From positions 497,648 through 561,647 of the forward strand of contig NZ_CP007287.1 in the NCBI RefSeq assembly GCF_000737865.1: a DNA stretch of 64,000 nucleotides. Direction: 5' to 3'. Below, piece after piece: positions 51,389 to 60,896 of this stretch. A program made the translations under genes and the position numbers. Below the pieces are notes generated by a model. It worked only from the letters and a program-made list of their open reading frames with translations. It searched no databases and was not told the DNA's origin. This stretch comes from Bifidobacterium coryneforme (GTDB lineage: Bacteria > Actinomycetota > Actinomycetes > Actinomycetales > Bifidobacteriaceae). How positions within the stretch are numbered: position 1 is the first letter of the stretch; every line of letters begins with the position of its first letter.

Positions 51389-52924
51389 TCATCGGATCGA
51401 ACCGGTTGTTGCAGCCTTGGTCGTGGCGGAATGTTGATATTCCGACAAGAGCGACCTGGATCGCAGGTCGAGCAGGTTGGCACCCAGAGCCAGCAGTAGT
51501 ATGACCAGCCCGGTCAGGAATATCCAGTGCAGACCGTCGAAGACGATGGATCTGGCCGGGGCCAGTAGTGCCGGGGGAATCTGGTTGGCCGTGGCCGGGT
51601 TGATCATCCTGTCCATCATCTCGGCGGTGAGGCCGGGATGATCGGGGACCCTGTCGGCAATGACCGTGTTCATGACGATTCCGAAAATCGAGACCATCAG
51701 CGTCTGCCCCAGGGAACGCGCCAGGGTATTGAAACTGGTGGAGGCACCCACATCACTGGCCGGTACCACGCTCTGGGCGGTGATCGTCGAAGTGGTGATG
51801 GCCAAGCCGAAACCGAACCCCACGATGGCCGATATGACCAGGAACGCCCAATAGGGGGTTGCCATGGGAAGGAAAACGTAGCATATGCACGCGGTCAGGA
51901 TGAAGGCCAGGGCGATGTTGGTGGCCCGGTGCGGCGGGTGGTGCATGGTCAAGGGCCCGGCCAGGTAGGCGCCCAGAAGCCAGAGGATGGAGGAGGGGGT
52001 CACGACAAAGCCGCCCATGGAAGGGTTGAGCCCCATGACGGACTGCATCCAAATCGGCATATAGGTGTCGAAGCACATCAGGAACCCGGCAATCAGAAGC
52101 ATGCAGACATTCTGGATGACGAAGGTCCGGTTGCGGAAGAGCCTCAGGGGAAGAATGGGGTCTGCCTGGTGGTTCTCAAGACGCAGGAGGACAACAAAGA
52201 TGACCACAGCGGCAAGGCCCAGAAGGGCCGGAGTCAGGATGCCCTGGTGGGAGCCCAGGCTCTGCAGGCCCAACATGAGGCAGATCAGCCCCAGACTGAG
52301 CAGCCCGATTCCCTTGTAATCGACCGGTGCCCGTCTGGGCTCCATGCGCTCGCTGAGGAAGGCCTGTATCAGGAGTATGACGATCAGGCCGATGGGGACG
52401 TTGATGGCGAAGACCCAGTGCCAGCTGAGGTGCTGGACGATGAATCCGCCCAGGAGTGGGGCGATGATGGAGGCGATGCCCCAGGCGGATCCGTTCAGTC
52501 CGATCATCCCGGCCCGCTTGCTTAGGGGGTATATGTCAGCCAGGACCGTATAAGTCAGAGGTTGGATGGCGCCGGCGCCAAGGCCTTGAAGGAGCCTGGC
52601 GCCGATGAGCTGGGGCATGGACTGGGAGAGTGCGCAGAGGCTGGACCCGACCACAAAAATCAGGAGTCCGATGGTCAGGAGGGGTTTACGGCCGTACCTG
52701 TCGGAGAGTTTCCCATAGATGGGGGTGGTGACGGCACACATGAGAAGATATATGGAGTAGACCCAGTTCATGATCGATAGACCGTGCAGGTCGGAGATGA
52801 TCGTCGGCATGGCCGTGGATACGATGGTCCCCTCGATTGCGGTCATGAAGGTGGCGATGAAGACCGCCACCGTGACCAGGGTCACATTGGTTTTCCTGAC
52901 TGTCCCTTTTGCCGACATCTGCAT
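51389..52924 (-). CDS. DHA2-family (EmrB/QacA-type) multidrug exporter
   Basis: MFS drug/proton antiporter of 511 residues with about 14 hydrophobic segments. Motif A is GKLSDRYGRKPLLTIG, motif C-like GSAWGIASIIAPLLGGFIVQ, and the opening IATFMTAIEGTIVSTAMPTI with ALSW-like HLSWHWVFAINVPIG are family marks. Substrates are not predictable. It ends at the terminator at 51323 and runs toward DUF3052. No adjacent regulator gene is present. Confidence 0.92.
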   Translation of the reverse strand: MQMSAKGTVRKTNVTLVTVAVFIATFMTAIEGTIVSTAMPTIISDLHGLSIMNWVYSIYLLMCAVTTPIYGKLSDRYGRKPLLTIGLLIFVVGSSLCALSQSMPQLIGARLLQGLGAGAIQPLTYTVLADIYPLSKRAGMIGLNGSAWGIASIIAPLLGGFIVQHLSWHWVFAINVPIGLIVILLIQAFLSERMEPRRAPVDYKGIGLLSLGLICLMLGLQSLGSHQGILTPALLGLAAVVIFVVLLRLENHQADPILPLRLFRNRTFVIQNVCMLLIAGFLMCFDTYMPIWMQSVMGLNPSMGGFVVTPSSILWLLGAYLAGPLTMHHPPHRATNIALAFILTACICYVFLPMATPYWAFLVISAIVGFGFGLAITTSTITAQSVVPASDVGASTSFNTLARSLGQTLMVSIFGIVMNTVIADRVPDHPGLTAEMMDRMINPATANQIPPALLAPARSIVFDGLHWIFLTGLVILLLALGANLLDLRSRSLLSEYQHSATTKAATTGSIR

Positions 52925-53034
52925 CCTCGATTCGGACGGATGGACGAGGTTCGCCCCATTGATGAAACTCCCAGCGGATTATAACCATCATATCGGCCCT
53001 GTCACCGGCGGGACACTCTGCTATCATATTGCTC

Positions 53035-53108
53035 GGTCCCGTAGCTCAGTTGGTTAGAGCGCCACCTTTACACGGTGGATGTCCCCGGTTCGAGTCCGAG
53101 CGGGACCA
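53035..53108 (+). tRNA. tRNA-Val (UAC anticodon)
   Basis: Acceptor stem GGTCCCG (53035-53041) pairs with CGGGACC (53101-53107), discriminator A. The D-arm has TAGCTCAGTTGGTTAGAGC, the anticodon stem CCACC/GGTGG encloses TTTACAC (anticodon TAC), and the T-arm has GGTTCGAGTCC. CCA is not encoded. Confidence 0.96.
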
Positions 53109-53229
53109 CTCCCTCTGCAATGACCAGTCCCCACCGAGTCTGAACTCTCAAGTAGAATCGTCTGCATTACCATCAAGATGGGTAGGCATGACTCCCATCG
53201 GCAAGAAAGGTCAGGAGGTCGATGTCCTG

Positions 53230-54876
53230 ATGTCAGCAAAGCCTGATTCCGGCAGGAACGAAGCCACCATAGCGCGTGTGGGGAAGCGTAAGTTCGGCTA
53301 TAACACCGTTCAGGTCGATGAGTTCCTGGACAGGGCCCACACTCTCTATGAGAGCGAGGATCCGAGCCTGACGCAGGACCAGATCGCCAACGCCTCCTTT
53401 GAGTTGCGCAAGGGCGGGTACACCATCGCCCAGGTGGATGCCGCCTTGGCCCGTCTGGAACGCGCCATCTCCGACAGGAGTGTTGCCAGGGAGATCAACC
53501 AGTCCGGCATGGAGGCCTGGAGCGCGCGGGTGGTACGTCAGTACCGGGCCCTGAAGAGGCATGCGAACCGGGACGGTGGCGACATCTTCGACAGGGGCCT
53601 TTCCGGCAAGCCCTCCTACGACTGCAAGCAGGTGGATCGTCTGGTCTTCCAGGTTCTGGACCGCATTGCCGACGACCTGCATCTGCGGGATGCCAAGCGT
53701 GCCGATGGCAAGAAGTCCGTCGACATCACCTCGGACCGTATCTCCAACGTGATTTTCACCCAGCGCAAGGGCAAGCACGGCTATGATGAGCGCCAGGTAG
53801 ACTACTTCCTTTCCAAGGCCGTGGAACTCCTGCAGCAGATGGAGTCGGTCGCCCGGTTGGGGCTTGATGCACAGGTCCATGTCGGAACCCGTCCGAATGC
53901 CGGATCAGGCGGTAATCGGTCGAAGGAGGGTCCGTCCGCCGGAACTGCTGGCGAGGATGGGTCCATCAAGCCCCTGATTGGTCAGCAACAGGCTCCTGCC
54001 TGGCAGGCCGGGCAGCCCACAGGATCTGCCGATGCTGCTCGTCAGGGATTTGCCGAGGCACCCGCTGTGCAACCGGCCGAAACCGGATCGACTGATTTCG
54101 CCCAGCTGCATCAGGCGGAGCAGGCCATTTTTGACTCTCCTCAGCCGACGGCTCCCGCGGTTCCTGCCTCGGGTACCATTCCGTCCGGCACTCCTGAGGT
54201 TTCGGCTGCCAGTCAGATGAACGGCTCTCTGGGGGCCTTGGCCAGGTCCGTGGGGCAGAACCGGGACCAGGCAGGGACCGGTACGGGTGCAAGCGGTGCT
54301 CAGGCCGGTCAGCCTGCCTCGTTCGCGTCGCCTTCCCAGCCTGTGAGGTCCGCTGATTCGGCACAATCCTCCCCGTCCGTACCATCTTCACCGGTACAGC
54401 CCTCGCGATCTGACCGTGTCCCGTCCTCTCAGCCGGTTCAGCCAGTATCCGACCAACCGAGCTCGGCCCCTGCCTCGGGTCATGACTGGTCGACGCAACC
54501 CGCTTTTACGGCCCCTTCGACAAGGCCTGGCGCGGGGTCCTCCTTCAGTTCCCCGGTCGGGGTCAGCGGGCCCCTGTCCGCACAGCCCGAGCCCCAGGCC
54601 CCCAGTGCCTGGAGCCGTCCTCAGGAGGAGTCCGTGCAACCTGATGCGGCTCCGTCGGTCTCGGATGAGCCAAGCTGGGCCCGTCCCGTGTCCGAGGATT
54701 CCATCAGCAAGGCCCCAGTCAGGCAGGCTGCGCAGGATGCCGATTCCTACCTGAACTCCCTGGTGAATACCGACCTGCCCAAGATGGACATGGATTTTGA
54801 TATTCCCGATATCTCCTTCCCGGCCTTTGAGGCCGATGGGCAGCAGGGCGAGGAGACGAAGGGTTCCCAGGCGTAG
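53230..54876 (+). CDS. Protein with four DivIVA-type QVD motifs and a long disordered tail
   Basis: A 548-residue protein from ATG 53230 (AGGAGG about 12 bases upstream; ATG 53188 is an alternative). The first 205 residues carry four copies of a short motif also seen in the DivIVA N-terminal domain: GYNTVQVDEFL (23-33), GYTIAQVDAAL (63-73), SYDCKQVDRLV (129-139) and GYDERQVDYFL (184-194). The remaining 340 residues are Pro/Ser/Gln/Ala-rich and disordered, ending in an acidic Met/Asp/Phe patch (MDMDFDIPDISFPAFEADG). DivIVA relatives bind curved membrane at poles and septa. It precedes dxr on the same strand. Confidence 0.85.
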   Translation: MSAKPDSGRNEATIARVGKRKFGYNTVQVDEFLDRAHTLYESEDPSLTQDQIANASFELRKGGYTIAQVDAALARLERAISDRSVAREINQSGMEAWSARVVRQYRALKRHANRDGGDIFDRGLSGKPSYDCKQVDRLVFQVLDRIADDLHLRDAKRADGKKSVDITSDRISNVIFTQRKGKHGYDERQVDYFLSKAVELLQQMESVARLGLDAQVHVGTRPNAGSGGNRSKEGPSAGTAGEDGSIKPLIGQQQAPAWQAGQPTGSADAARQGFAEAPAVQPAETGSTDFAQLHQAEQAIFDSPQPTAPAVPASGTIPSGTPEVSAASQMNGSLGALARSVGQNRDQAGTGTGASGAQAGQPASFASPSQPVRSADSAQSSPSVPSSPVQPSRSDRVPSSQPVQPVSDQPSSAPASGHDWSTQPAFTAPSTRPGAGSSFSSPVGVSGPLSAQPEPQAPSAWSRPQEESVQPDAAPSVSDEPSWARPVSEDSISKAPVRQAAQDADSYLNSLVNTDLPKMDMDFDIPDISFPAFEADGQQGEETKGSQA

Positions 54877-54961
54877 CGCAGAGTCCGTCGGGCAGACCCG
54901 ACGAGACGGACTTCAGGGCCTGAAAGTTACGGTCCGAGCGGACCGTGGAAAGTGTGCAGGA

Positions 54962-56230
54962 ATGATAAGCGGTCATGATAAGGCCGACGCAGGTACCGAG
55001 GCCGGTCAGGCCAGGACCCTGGAGGACTGGACTGGTAAAGGAGACGGGAACTGGTCCAAGAGTCTGGTAATCCTGGGTTCGACCGGCTCCATCGGCACCC
55101 AGGCCCTTGATGTGGTTGGTCGCCATCCCGAGCACTTCCGGGTGGTGGGCTTGGCGGCTGGCGGCGGTCATACGGATCTTCTGGCCCGGCAGGCCGCCCG
55201 GTTCGGTGTCGAGAAGGTTGCTCTGGCGGACCCCTCCAAGGTTGAAGAACTCCGCCAGGCCCTGTCCCAGGCCGGCGCCGGTCAGGTTCATGTTGAAGCA
55301 GGCATGGATGCGGTCGTTGCCCTGGCAGGGTCGGGGGCTGATCTGGTGCTGAACGGCATCACCGGGTCGATAGGGCTTCGGCCCTCCATCGCCGCCCTTC
55401 AGGCCGGATCCCAGTTGGCCTTGGCCAACAAGGAATCAGTCGTGGCCGGTGGGCATCTCCTCTTTGATGCCCAGGTCCGTCCGGGGCAGATCAATCCCGT
55501 GGATTCCGAACACTCGGCAATCTGGCAGTCCCTGCGCTCAGGTCGGCACGGGGAGGTGGCGAGGCTGGTCGTCACGGCCTCCGGAGGTCCTTTCAGGGGC
55601 TGGACCAGGAGTCGGATGGAAGGAATCACCCCTGAGCAGGCCCTGAACCACCCCACCTGGGACATGGGCCCTGTGGTGACCATCAACTCCTCCACCATGG
55701 TCAACAAGGGGCTGGAGGTCATCGAGGCCGCCAGGCTCTTCAGAATCCCGCAGGATCGGATATCCGTGACTGTCCACCCGCAGTCCCTGGTTCATTCCAT
55801 GGTTGAATTCCGTGATGGAGCCACAATCTGCCAGGCTTCGCCCCCCGATATGCGTCTTCCCATAGCTCTGGGGCTTTCGGCCCCGGAACGTTTGGGTGAT
55901 GTGTCGGTCCCCTGCGACTGGACCCAGGCTGCACAATGGACCTTCGAGCCACTGGATGACAGGGTCTTCCCGGCCGTGAGCCTGGCTCGGCGTGCCCTGG
56001 ATTCCTCGGAGGGGATGACGGCCGTGTTCAATGCAGCCAATGAACAGGCTGTCCGGGCCTTTCTGGATCGTCGCCTTCCGTACCTGGGCATCGTCGATAC
56101 GGTGGAGCGTGTCATGGACCAGATGGCCGATTCCCATCTGTCACGAACTTTCACATCCGTGGAGGTAATGGAGCAAGTCGAGCAGGAAGCTCGTCGGCGT
56201 GCGGATGCTTTGATAGAGATTACTGCGTGA
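54962..56230 (+). CDS. dxr: 1-deoxy-D-xylulose 5-phosphate reductoisomerase
   Basis: NADPH-dependent MEP-pathway enzyme of 422 residues from ATG 54962. The Rossmann motif is [18 protein letters not shown]; the NADPH/substrate region is [16 protein letters not shown] and [13 protein letters not shown]; metal and substrate residues lie in [15 protein letters not shown]; and the flexible loop with [20 protein letters not shown] is intact. This frame is open upstream to 54797 with no support. Its end overlaps the ispG start by four bases (GTGA), giving translational coupling of consecutive pathway genes. Confidence 0.95.
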   Translation: MISGHDKADAGTEAGQARTLEDWTGKGDGNWSKSLVILGSTGSIGTQALDVVGRHPEHFRVVGLAAGGGHTDLLARQAARFGVEKVALADPSKVEELRQALSQAGAGQVHVEAGMDAVVALAGSGADLVLNGITGSIGLRPSIAALQAGSQLALANKESVVAGGHLLFDAQVRPGQINPVDSEHSAIWQSLRSGRHGEVARLVVTASGGPFRGWTRSRMEGITPEQALNHPTWDMGPVVTINSSTMVNKGLEVIEAARLFRIPQDRISVTVHPQSLVHSMVEFRDGATICQASPPDMRLPIALGLSAPERLGDVSVPCDWTQAAQWTFEPLDDRVFPAVSLARRALDSSEGMTAVFNAANEQAVRAFLDRRLPYLGIVDTVERVMDQMADSHLSRTFTSVEVMEQVEQEARRRADALIEITA

Positions 56231-57489
56231 CTAGTGATGAGATGTTTGATTCCGGGCGATCCGCGGACAGTGGCCGGCCGGACCAGGTGAAGAAGGAAGC
56301 GGGATTCCGGAAGACCGGTGACCAGGCCATCAGCGAGACCCCCCTCCATTCCAGGCGCAAGTCCAGAAGAATCATGGTCGGGTCCGTTCCGGTGGGCGGC
56401 GGTGCCCCCATTTCCGTCCAGTCCATGACCAACACGGTAACGGCCGATATCAATGCCACCCTTCAGCAGATCGCCGAGCTGGCGGCGGCTGGTTGTGACA
56501 TCGTCCGCGTGGCGGTGCCCAGCCAGGACGATGCGGATGCCCTGCCGATCATCACCAAGAAGTCGCCCATTCCGGTCATCGCCGACATCCACTTCCAGAG
56601 CAGGTATGTGTTCCAGGCCATCGACGCAGGCTGCGCTGCGGTCAGGGTCAACCCAGGCAATATCCGCAAGTTCGACCAGGTGGGTCCTGATATCTGCAAG
56701 GCGGCGACCGAGGCGGGCATCTCCCTGAGGATCGGTGTCAACGCCGGCAGTCTGGATAAGGACATCTATGCCAAGTACGGTGGCCCCACGCCCGAGGCCC
56801 TGGTCGAGTCGGCCATGAAAGAGGCCCGCATGTTCGAGGATGTGGGCTTCCATGACTTCAAGATATCCGTCAAGCACCACGACCCGATCACCATGGTCCA
56901 GACCTACCGGCTCCTGGCTTCCAAGGGTGACTGGCCCCTCCATCTGGGCGTGACCGAGGCGGGTCCGGCCTGGCAGGGGACCATCAAGTCCTGCCTCGCA
57001 TTCGGAGCCCTTCTGTCCGAGGGGATCGGCGATACGATCAGGGTTTCCCTATCGGCTCCGCCGGTCGAGGAGGTCAAGGTGGGCTGCAAGATCCTGGAGT
57101 ATCTGGGACTGCGCCAGCGCCACTTCGACATCATCTCCTGCCCCAGTTGCGGACGGGCCCAGGTGGACGTGATCCAGCTTGCCAGGGAGGTTACCGAGGG
57201 GCTCAAGGACATCACGGCACCGATCAGGGTGGCCGTCATGGGATGCATCGTCAACGGACCCGGGGAGGCCAGGGAGGCCGACCTGGGAGTCGCGTCCGGT
57301 AACGGCAAGGGCCAGATCATCATCAAGGGCAAGGTGGTACAGACTGTTCCCGAGGATCAGATAGTCCCCACCCTTTTGGAGCGGGCCCGGGCCATTGCGG
57401 CTGATATGGAGGCCAAGGCAGCGGCCGAGGGGGAGACCATATCGGACATGGGCCCCACGGTGGTTCCTGTGACGGGCACGGCCAGCTGA
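56227..57489 (+). CDS. ispG: 4-hydroxy-3-methylbut-2-enyl diphosphate synthase
   Basis: Fe-S enzyme (GcpE) of the MEP pathway, 420 residues. The cluster cysteines are Cys305 and Cys308 in ISCPSCGR and Cys340 in [11 protein letters not shown], with the fourth ligand Glu347 in the same motif. [20 protein letters not shown] and [17 protein letters not shown] are N-terminal TIM-barrel marks. GTG 56227 overlaps the dxr stop. The order dxr-ispG is typical of actinobacteria, though the rseP-like protease often found between them is absent. Confidence 0.96.
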   Translation: MTSDEMFDSGRSADSGRPDQVKKEAGFRKTGDQAISETPLHSRRKSRRIMVGSVPVGGGAPISVQSMTNTVTADINATLQQIAELAAAGCDIVRVAVPSQDDADALPIITKKSPIPVIADIHFQSRYVFQAIDAGCAAVRVNPGNIRKFDQVGPDICKAATEAGISLRIGVNAGSLDKDIYAKYGGPTPEALVESAMKEARMFEDVGFHDFKISVKHHDPITMVQTYRLLASKGDWPLHLGVTEAGPAWQGTIKSCLAFGALLSEGIGDTIRVSLSAPPVEEVKVGCKILEYLGLRQRHFDIISCPSCGRAQVDVIQLAREVTEGLKDITAPIRVAVMGCIVNGPGEAREADLGVASGNGKGQIIIKGKVVQTVPEDQIVPTLLERARAIAADMEAKAAAEGETISDMGPTVVPVTGTAS

Positions 57490-57522
57490 TTCCGGGTCGG
57501 TCAATCCCGGTCAACGGCTACA

Positions 57523-59247
57523 ATGACCAACGTGTCGCAAGAGGATGAACAGCAGCCGGACCAGGTGGGCAGGTGGAGCAGGGTAAGACGGCTCATGACC
57601 AGTCTGCCCATCTTCGTGATTCTGATGGGAATCCTGGTATCGGTGTCCCATCTGACCGCAGTGCCTTGGAAATACGATCCGGTGGACCAGAACTTCCCCA
57701 CCCTCACCCCCGACACTTCGGTCACCTTCGACAACCCGGACGGTATCCATCTTGACAAGATGGGGGACTACCGGGTCAAAGCCCACCATGAGACTGTAAC
57801 GGCCGTTCGTGAGGGAACCGATGAGCGCCAGGAGATCAGGGTGCAGATCCGTGAACCCCTGGGAGTGCAGGGGGAACGCCCGGGTGTGGTCTTCATGCAT
57901 GGGGCGGGATACGGAACCTGCGACAACTCCTTTGGTGATGTGGCGGAGACCCTGGCCTCGGCAGGCTTCGTGACGGCCGTCCTCGACAAGCCGGTCTGGT
58001 CGACCACCGATGCCAACAGGGACTATCCGGCATCCGCCAGGGCCTATGATCAGGTCATCAATCTCCTGCGTGCCAAGCAGAATGTGGATCCCGCTAGGGT
58101 GGGTATCTATGCGACCAGTGAGAGCACCTGGATATCATCCTTCCTGCTGACCATGGATAAGGATGTCGCCTTCCAGATTCTTCTCAGCCCCATGGTCTAT
58201 TCACCCCGTCACGCCGTCGGGTTCTTCGTTGCCCAGGATTTCGCCATCGCCGGTGCCAACCAGGGCTACCAGTCGGTGGTTCGTCGTCTCTTCAGCACCG
58301 ACGCTTCCCTTTTCAACATCAACAGCCTGGACATCGATCCGACCGACGGGAACACCTACGCCATACCGACCCTCCTGGCCTACGGGGCCAAGGATGTGAT
58401 GACCGCCCAGGTTGAGGGGGTCCAAAGAGTGTTGGCCGAAGCCCATGCCGCCGGGAACGAGAACGTGACCGTCCGTTCATACGCCGTATCCAACCACGTG
58501 CTGAGGCTGGGGGACGAAGCCAACACCGGCACTCCCTTGGCTGATCACTACCAGGAAGACATGACCAACTGGGCCGTGGGGCAGGCCAGTGGACTCAGAC
58601 AGACCAGTCCCAGCGTGGGAGGGGCGACCATCCACCAGTCCATCGCCGTTCCGACCGACCTGCGCGGTAGGCCGGTCCTGACCATCTACATGCTGGCCCT
58701 GCACATTCTGACCTTCCTGCTTCTGCTGATCTCCCTGGTGCTGGCCCTGGTGGCCGGTGGGGTGAAGATTCATCATCTGATTCGGCATAAGGGCCCTGCT
58801 CTGGGCTTCTCGCACGGGTTCGGGGGGTCCCTGGCCACCGTCACCGGAACCACCCTGGCCTCGTTGGTGCTCTTTGCGGCCGGGCTCGGACAGGTCATCA
58901 TGGCCGTGGTCAAACTGGGTTGGGGTGGTGTGCCCGACCCTGCCGGTGTCAGCTATTGGAGCTGGCCGGTCATTCAGGTGGTCTGTGCCTTGGTGATTTG
59001 GGCCTGGTCGCGGATTTTCACCAGAATGGCCGAAGTGGCCTCATTCAAGGGGGTCTCCCAGATTCCCTCCCAGCTCAAGGCGCACCGGGCCGGTGGCCCC
59101 ACCGTGGCCCAGCAGATGCACTCCAACGATCCTCAGCCGGTGGTGGCCTCGACCAGACTGGGGCTGGCCCTCTTCATCGTCACCACCCTGGCCATGTTCG
59201 GGGTCCTGTTGATTTTCGCCTTCTGGGGTCTTTTCATCTACTACTGA
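57523..59247 (+). CDS. Membrane protein with alpha/beta-hydrolase domain
   Basis: A 574-residue protein. One N-terminal helix (LPIFVILMGILVSVSHLTA) leads to an extracytoplasmic alpha/beta-hydrolase domain, then four or so helices from about 380 to the end. Hydrolase marks: PGVVFMHGAGYGTCDNSFGD (oxyanion HG), VGIYATSESTWISSFL (likely nucleophile Ser in a GxSxG-like position with the Gly residues replaced), YAIPTLLAYGAKDV and the His in SNHVLRLGD. It lies between ispG and recO in the isoprenoid cluster, but a link to lipids is only suggested by position. TACAAT overlaps ATG 57523; GTG 57532 could be a leaderless start. Confidence 0.8.
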   Translation: MTNVSQEDEQQPDQVGRWSRVRRLMTSLPIFVILMGILVSVSHLTAVPWKYDPVDQNFPTLTPDTSVTFDNPDGIHLDKMGDYRVKAHHETVTAVREGTDERQEIRVQIREPLGVQGERPGVVFMHGAGYGTCDNSFGDVAETLASAGFVTAVLDKPVWSTTDANRDYPASARAYDQVINLLRAKQNVDPARVGIYATSESTWISSFLLTMDKDVAFQILLSPMVYSPRHAVGFFVAQDFAIAGANQGYQSVVRRLFSTDASLFNINSLDIDPTDGNTYAIPTLLAYGAKDVMTAQVEGVQRVLAEAHAAGNENVTVRSYAVSNHVLRLGDEANTGTPLADHYQEDMTNWAVGQASGLRQTSPSVGGATIHQSIAVPTDLRGRPVLTIYMLALHILTFLLLLISLVLALVAGGVKIHHLIRHKGPALGFSHGFGGSLATVTGTTLASLVLFAAGLGQVIMAVVKLGWGGVPDPAGVSYWSWPVIQVVCALVIWAWSRIFTRMAEVASFKGVSQIPSQLKAHRAGGPTVAQQMHSNDPQPVVASTRLGLALFIVTTLAMFGVLLIFAFWGLFIYY

Positions 59248-59265
59248 TTCGGTCAAGGAGCATAC

Positions 59266-59988
59266 ATGGCCATCTATCGTGACGAAGGTCTGGTACTCAA
59301 AACGACCAAACTGGGCGAAGCTGACCGGATCATCACGATACTGACCCGGGAGCATGGCAAGATCAGGGCCGTGGCCAAGGGCGTCAGGCGTACCAAGTCC
59401 CGGTTCGGCTCCCGCCTTGAGCCCTTTATGCGGGTCGACCTCCTCATTGCGCAGGGGAGAAACCTGGATATCGTCTCCCAGGCCTCATCCCTGGCCACCT
59501 ATGCGGATTCCATCAGCGCCGATTATGATCTCTATACCAACGGTGGTGTGATTCTGGAGACCGCCGACAAGCTCATCGCCGGTGAGGACCAGCCCGCCTC
59601 GGATCAGTACGGCCTCCTGCTGGCTGCCCTGGCCGCCCTGGCCGGGCATAGGCACGATCCACGGGCAATCTCCGCCTCCTATCTGATGCGTGCCCTGGCC
59701 CTGGCAGGTTGGCGACCCCGCCTTGACTCCTGCCTGGTCTGCGGGCGTACCGATGACCTGACCTACTGCTCCGTCTCCGGTGGCGGGGCCATGTGCAGTG
59801 CAGACCGGACGACCGATGCCATACGCGTGGATCCGGTCACCCTGAACCAATTCAAGGCCTTGAGCCGAGGGGACTGGCGGTCTTTGGGCACTGACCCCCT
59901 GACCCCCCTCTGCGACCAGCTTGTTGAGAAATGGGGCGAATATTACCTGGAACGCCCCATCCACTCCCTGCGCCTATTAGATTCATGA
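59266..59988 (+). CDS. recO: DNA repair protein RecO
   Basis: Recombination mediator of 240 residues that helps RecR load RecA on SSB-coated DNA. The N-terminal OB-fold is YRDEGLVLKTTKLGEADRII through RRTKSRFGSRLEPFMRVDLL. A zinc site is suggested by CLVCGRTDD and AMCSADR. AAGGAG is five bases before the ATG. The stop overlaps the uppS start (ATGA), a conserved actinobacterial gene pair. Confidence 0.95.
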   Translation: MAIYRDEGLVLKTTKLGEADRIITILTREHGKIRAVAKGVRRTKSRFGSRLEPFMRVDLLIAQGRNLDIVSQASSLATYADSISADYDLYTNGGVILETADKLIAGEDQPASDQYGLLLAALAALAGHRHDPRAISASYLMRALALAGWRPRLDSCLVCGRTDDLTYCSVSGGGAMCSADRTTDAIRVDPVTLNQFKALSRGDWRSLGTDPLTPLCDQLVEKWGEYYLERPIHSLRLLDS

Positions 59989-60779
59989 CCATGAGTTTTG
60001 ACCAGGTTGACTACACATCCCTGGATATGCCCCGGGCGCCCTTCTCGGATCCGGACCGCATTCCCCGCTTTCCCAGTAAGTCCGTACCCCGGCACGTGGG
60101 TGTCATCATGGACGGGAACGGGCGTTGGGCCAAGCAAAGGGGAATGGAACGCACCCAGGGGCACCGTGCCGCCGAGCCTGTGGTGTTCGACACCATTGCC
60201 GGGGCCATCGAAGCGGGTGTGCGGTACCTGAGCCTCTACACCTTTTCAACCGAGAACTGGAAGCGGTCGCCCTCGGAGGTCCGCTTCCTGATGGGGTTCT
60301 CCCGTGACATCATCCACCGCCGAGTGGAGCAGATGGACGAGTGGGGGGTCAGGGTCCGCTGGTCGGGACGCAAGCCGCGGCTTTGGAAGTCCGTCATTGA
60401 CGAACTCGAGATGGCCATGGACAGGACCCGGCACAACAAGGTCATCGACGTGGTTTTCTGCATCAACTACGGTGGCCGTGCCGAGTTGGCCGATGCGGCC
60501 ACCGCCATTGCCCAGGAGGTTGCCCAGGGCAGAATCACCGGCTCCCGGGTTACCGAGAAGATGATTGCCGAACACCTATACAATCCCGATATTCCTGACT
60601 GCGATCTGGTGGTCAGGACCTCGGGGGAGTACCGGACCAGCAACTTCCTGCCCTGGGAGGCGGCGTATGCTGAATTGGTTTTCGCCGAGGAGCTCTTCCC
60701 GGACTGCGGGCGGGATGTTCTGTGGAGAGCCATCGACCAGTACGTCCGCCGGGACCGACGTTTCGGGGGAGCCGAGTAG
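59985..60779 (+). CDS. uppS: Undecaprenyl (cis-prenyl) diphosphate synthase
   Basis: Extends farnesyl-type diphosphate with isopentenyl units in cis to make the lipid carrier of wall synthesis. The protein has 264 residues from ATG 59985. Catalytic Asp43 is in VGVIMDGNGRWAKQRG; LSLYTFSTENWKRS and the C-terminal DLVVRTSGEYRTSNFLPWEA with FAEELFPD are further signatures. In the segment VRTSGEYRTSNF the usual E/GxRxSNF pattern is kept. It is coupled to recO by a four-base overlap and closes the dxr-to-uppS run. Confidence 0.96.
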   Translation: MTMSFDQVDYTSLDMPRAPFSDPDRIPRFPSKSVPRHVGVIMDGNGRWAKQRGMERTQGHRAAEPVVFDTIAGAIEAGVRYLSLYTFSTENWKRSPSEVRFLMGFSRDIIHRRVEQMDEWGVRVRWSGRKPRLWKSVIDELEMAMDRTRHNKVIDVVFCINYGGRAELADAATAIAQEVAQGRITGSRVTEKMIAEHLYNPDIPDCDLVVRTSGEYRTSNFLPWEAAYAELVFAEELFPDCGRDVLWRAIDQYVRRDRRFGGAE

Positions 60780-60842
60780 GGGCGTGCCTGCCTGACGCAA
60801 GACGGAGATTCCGAATCCGGATGGTGTCTGCGCTGAAACGAG

Positions 60843-60876
60843 GACCCTGGTGCGGTCATATGACTGCACCAGGGTC
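60843..60876. terminator. Long hairpin between uppS and the GH32 gene
   Basis: GACCCTGGTGC (60843-60853) and GCACCAGGGTC (60866-60876) are perfect 11-base arms; the 12-base centre GGTCATATGACT is nearly self-complementary, so almost the whole element can pair. It lies between convergent genes. No clear T-run follows, yet position and strength suggest a two-way transcript end. Confidence 0.6.
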
Positions 60877-60896
60877 GAAGTGTACCCAGTAGAGGC

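Noticed and set aside
53029-53229. Upstream extension of the DivIVA-motif gene
   Set aside because: It would run through the whole tRNA-Val gene; later ATGs with ribosome sites are better.
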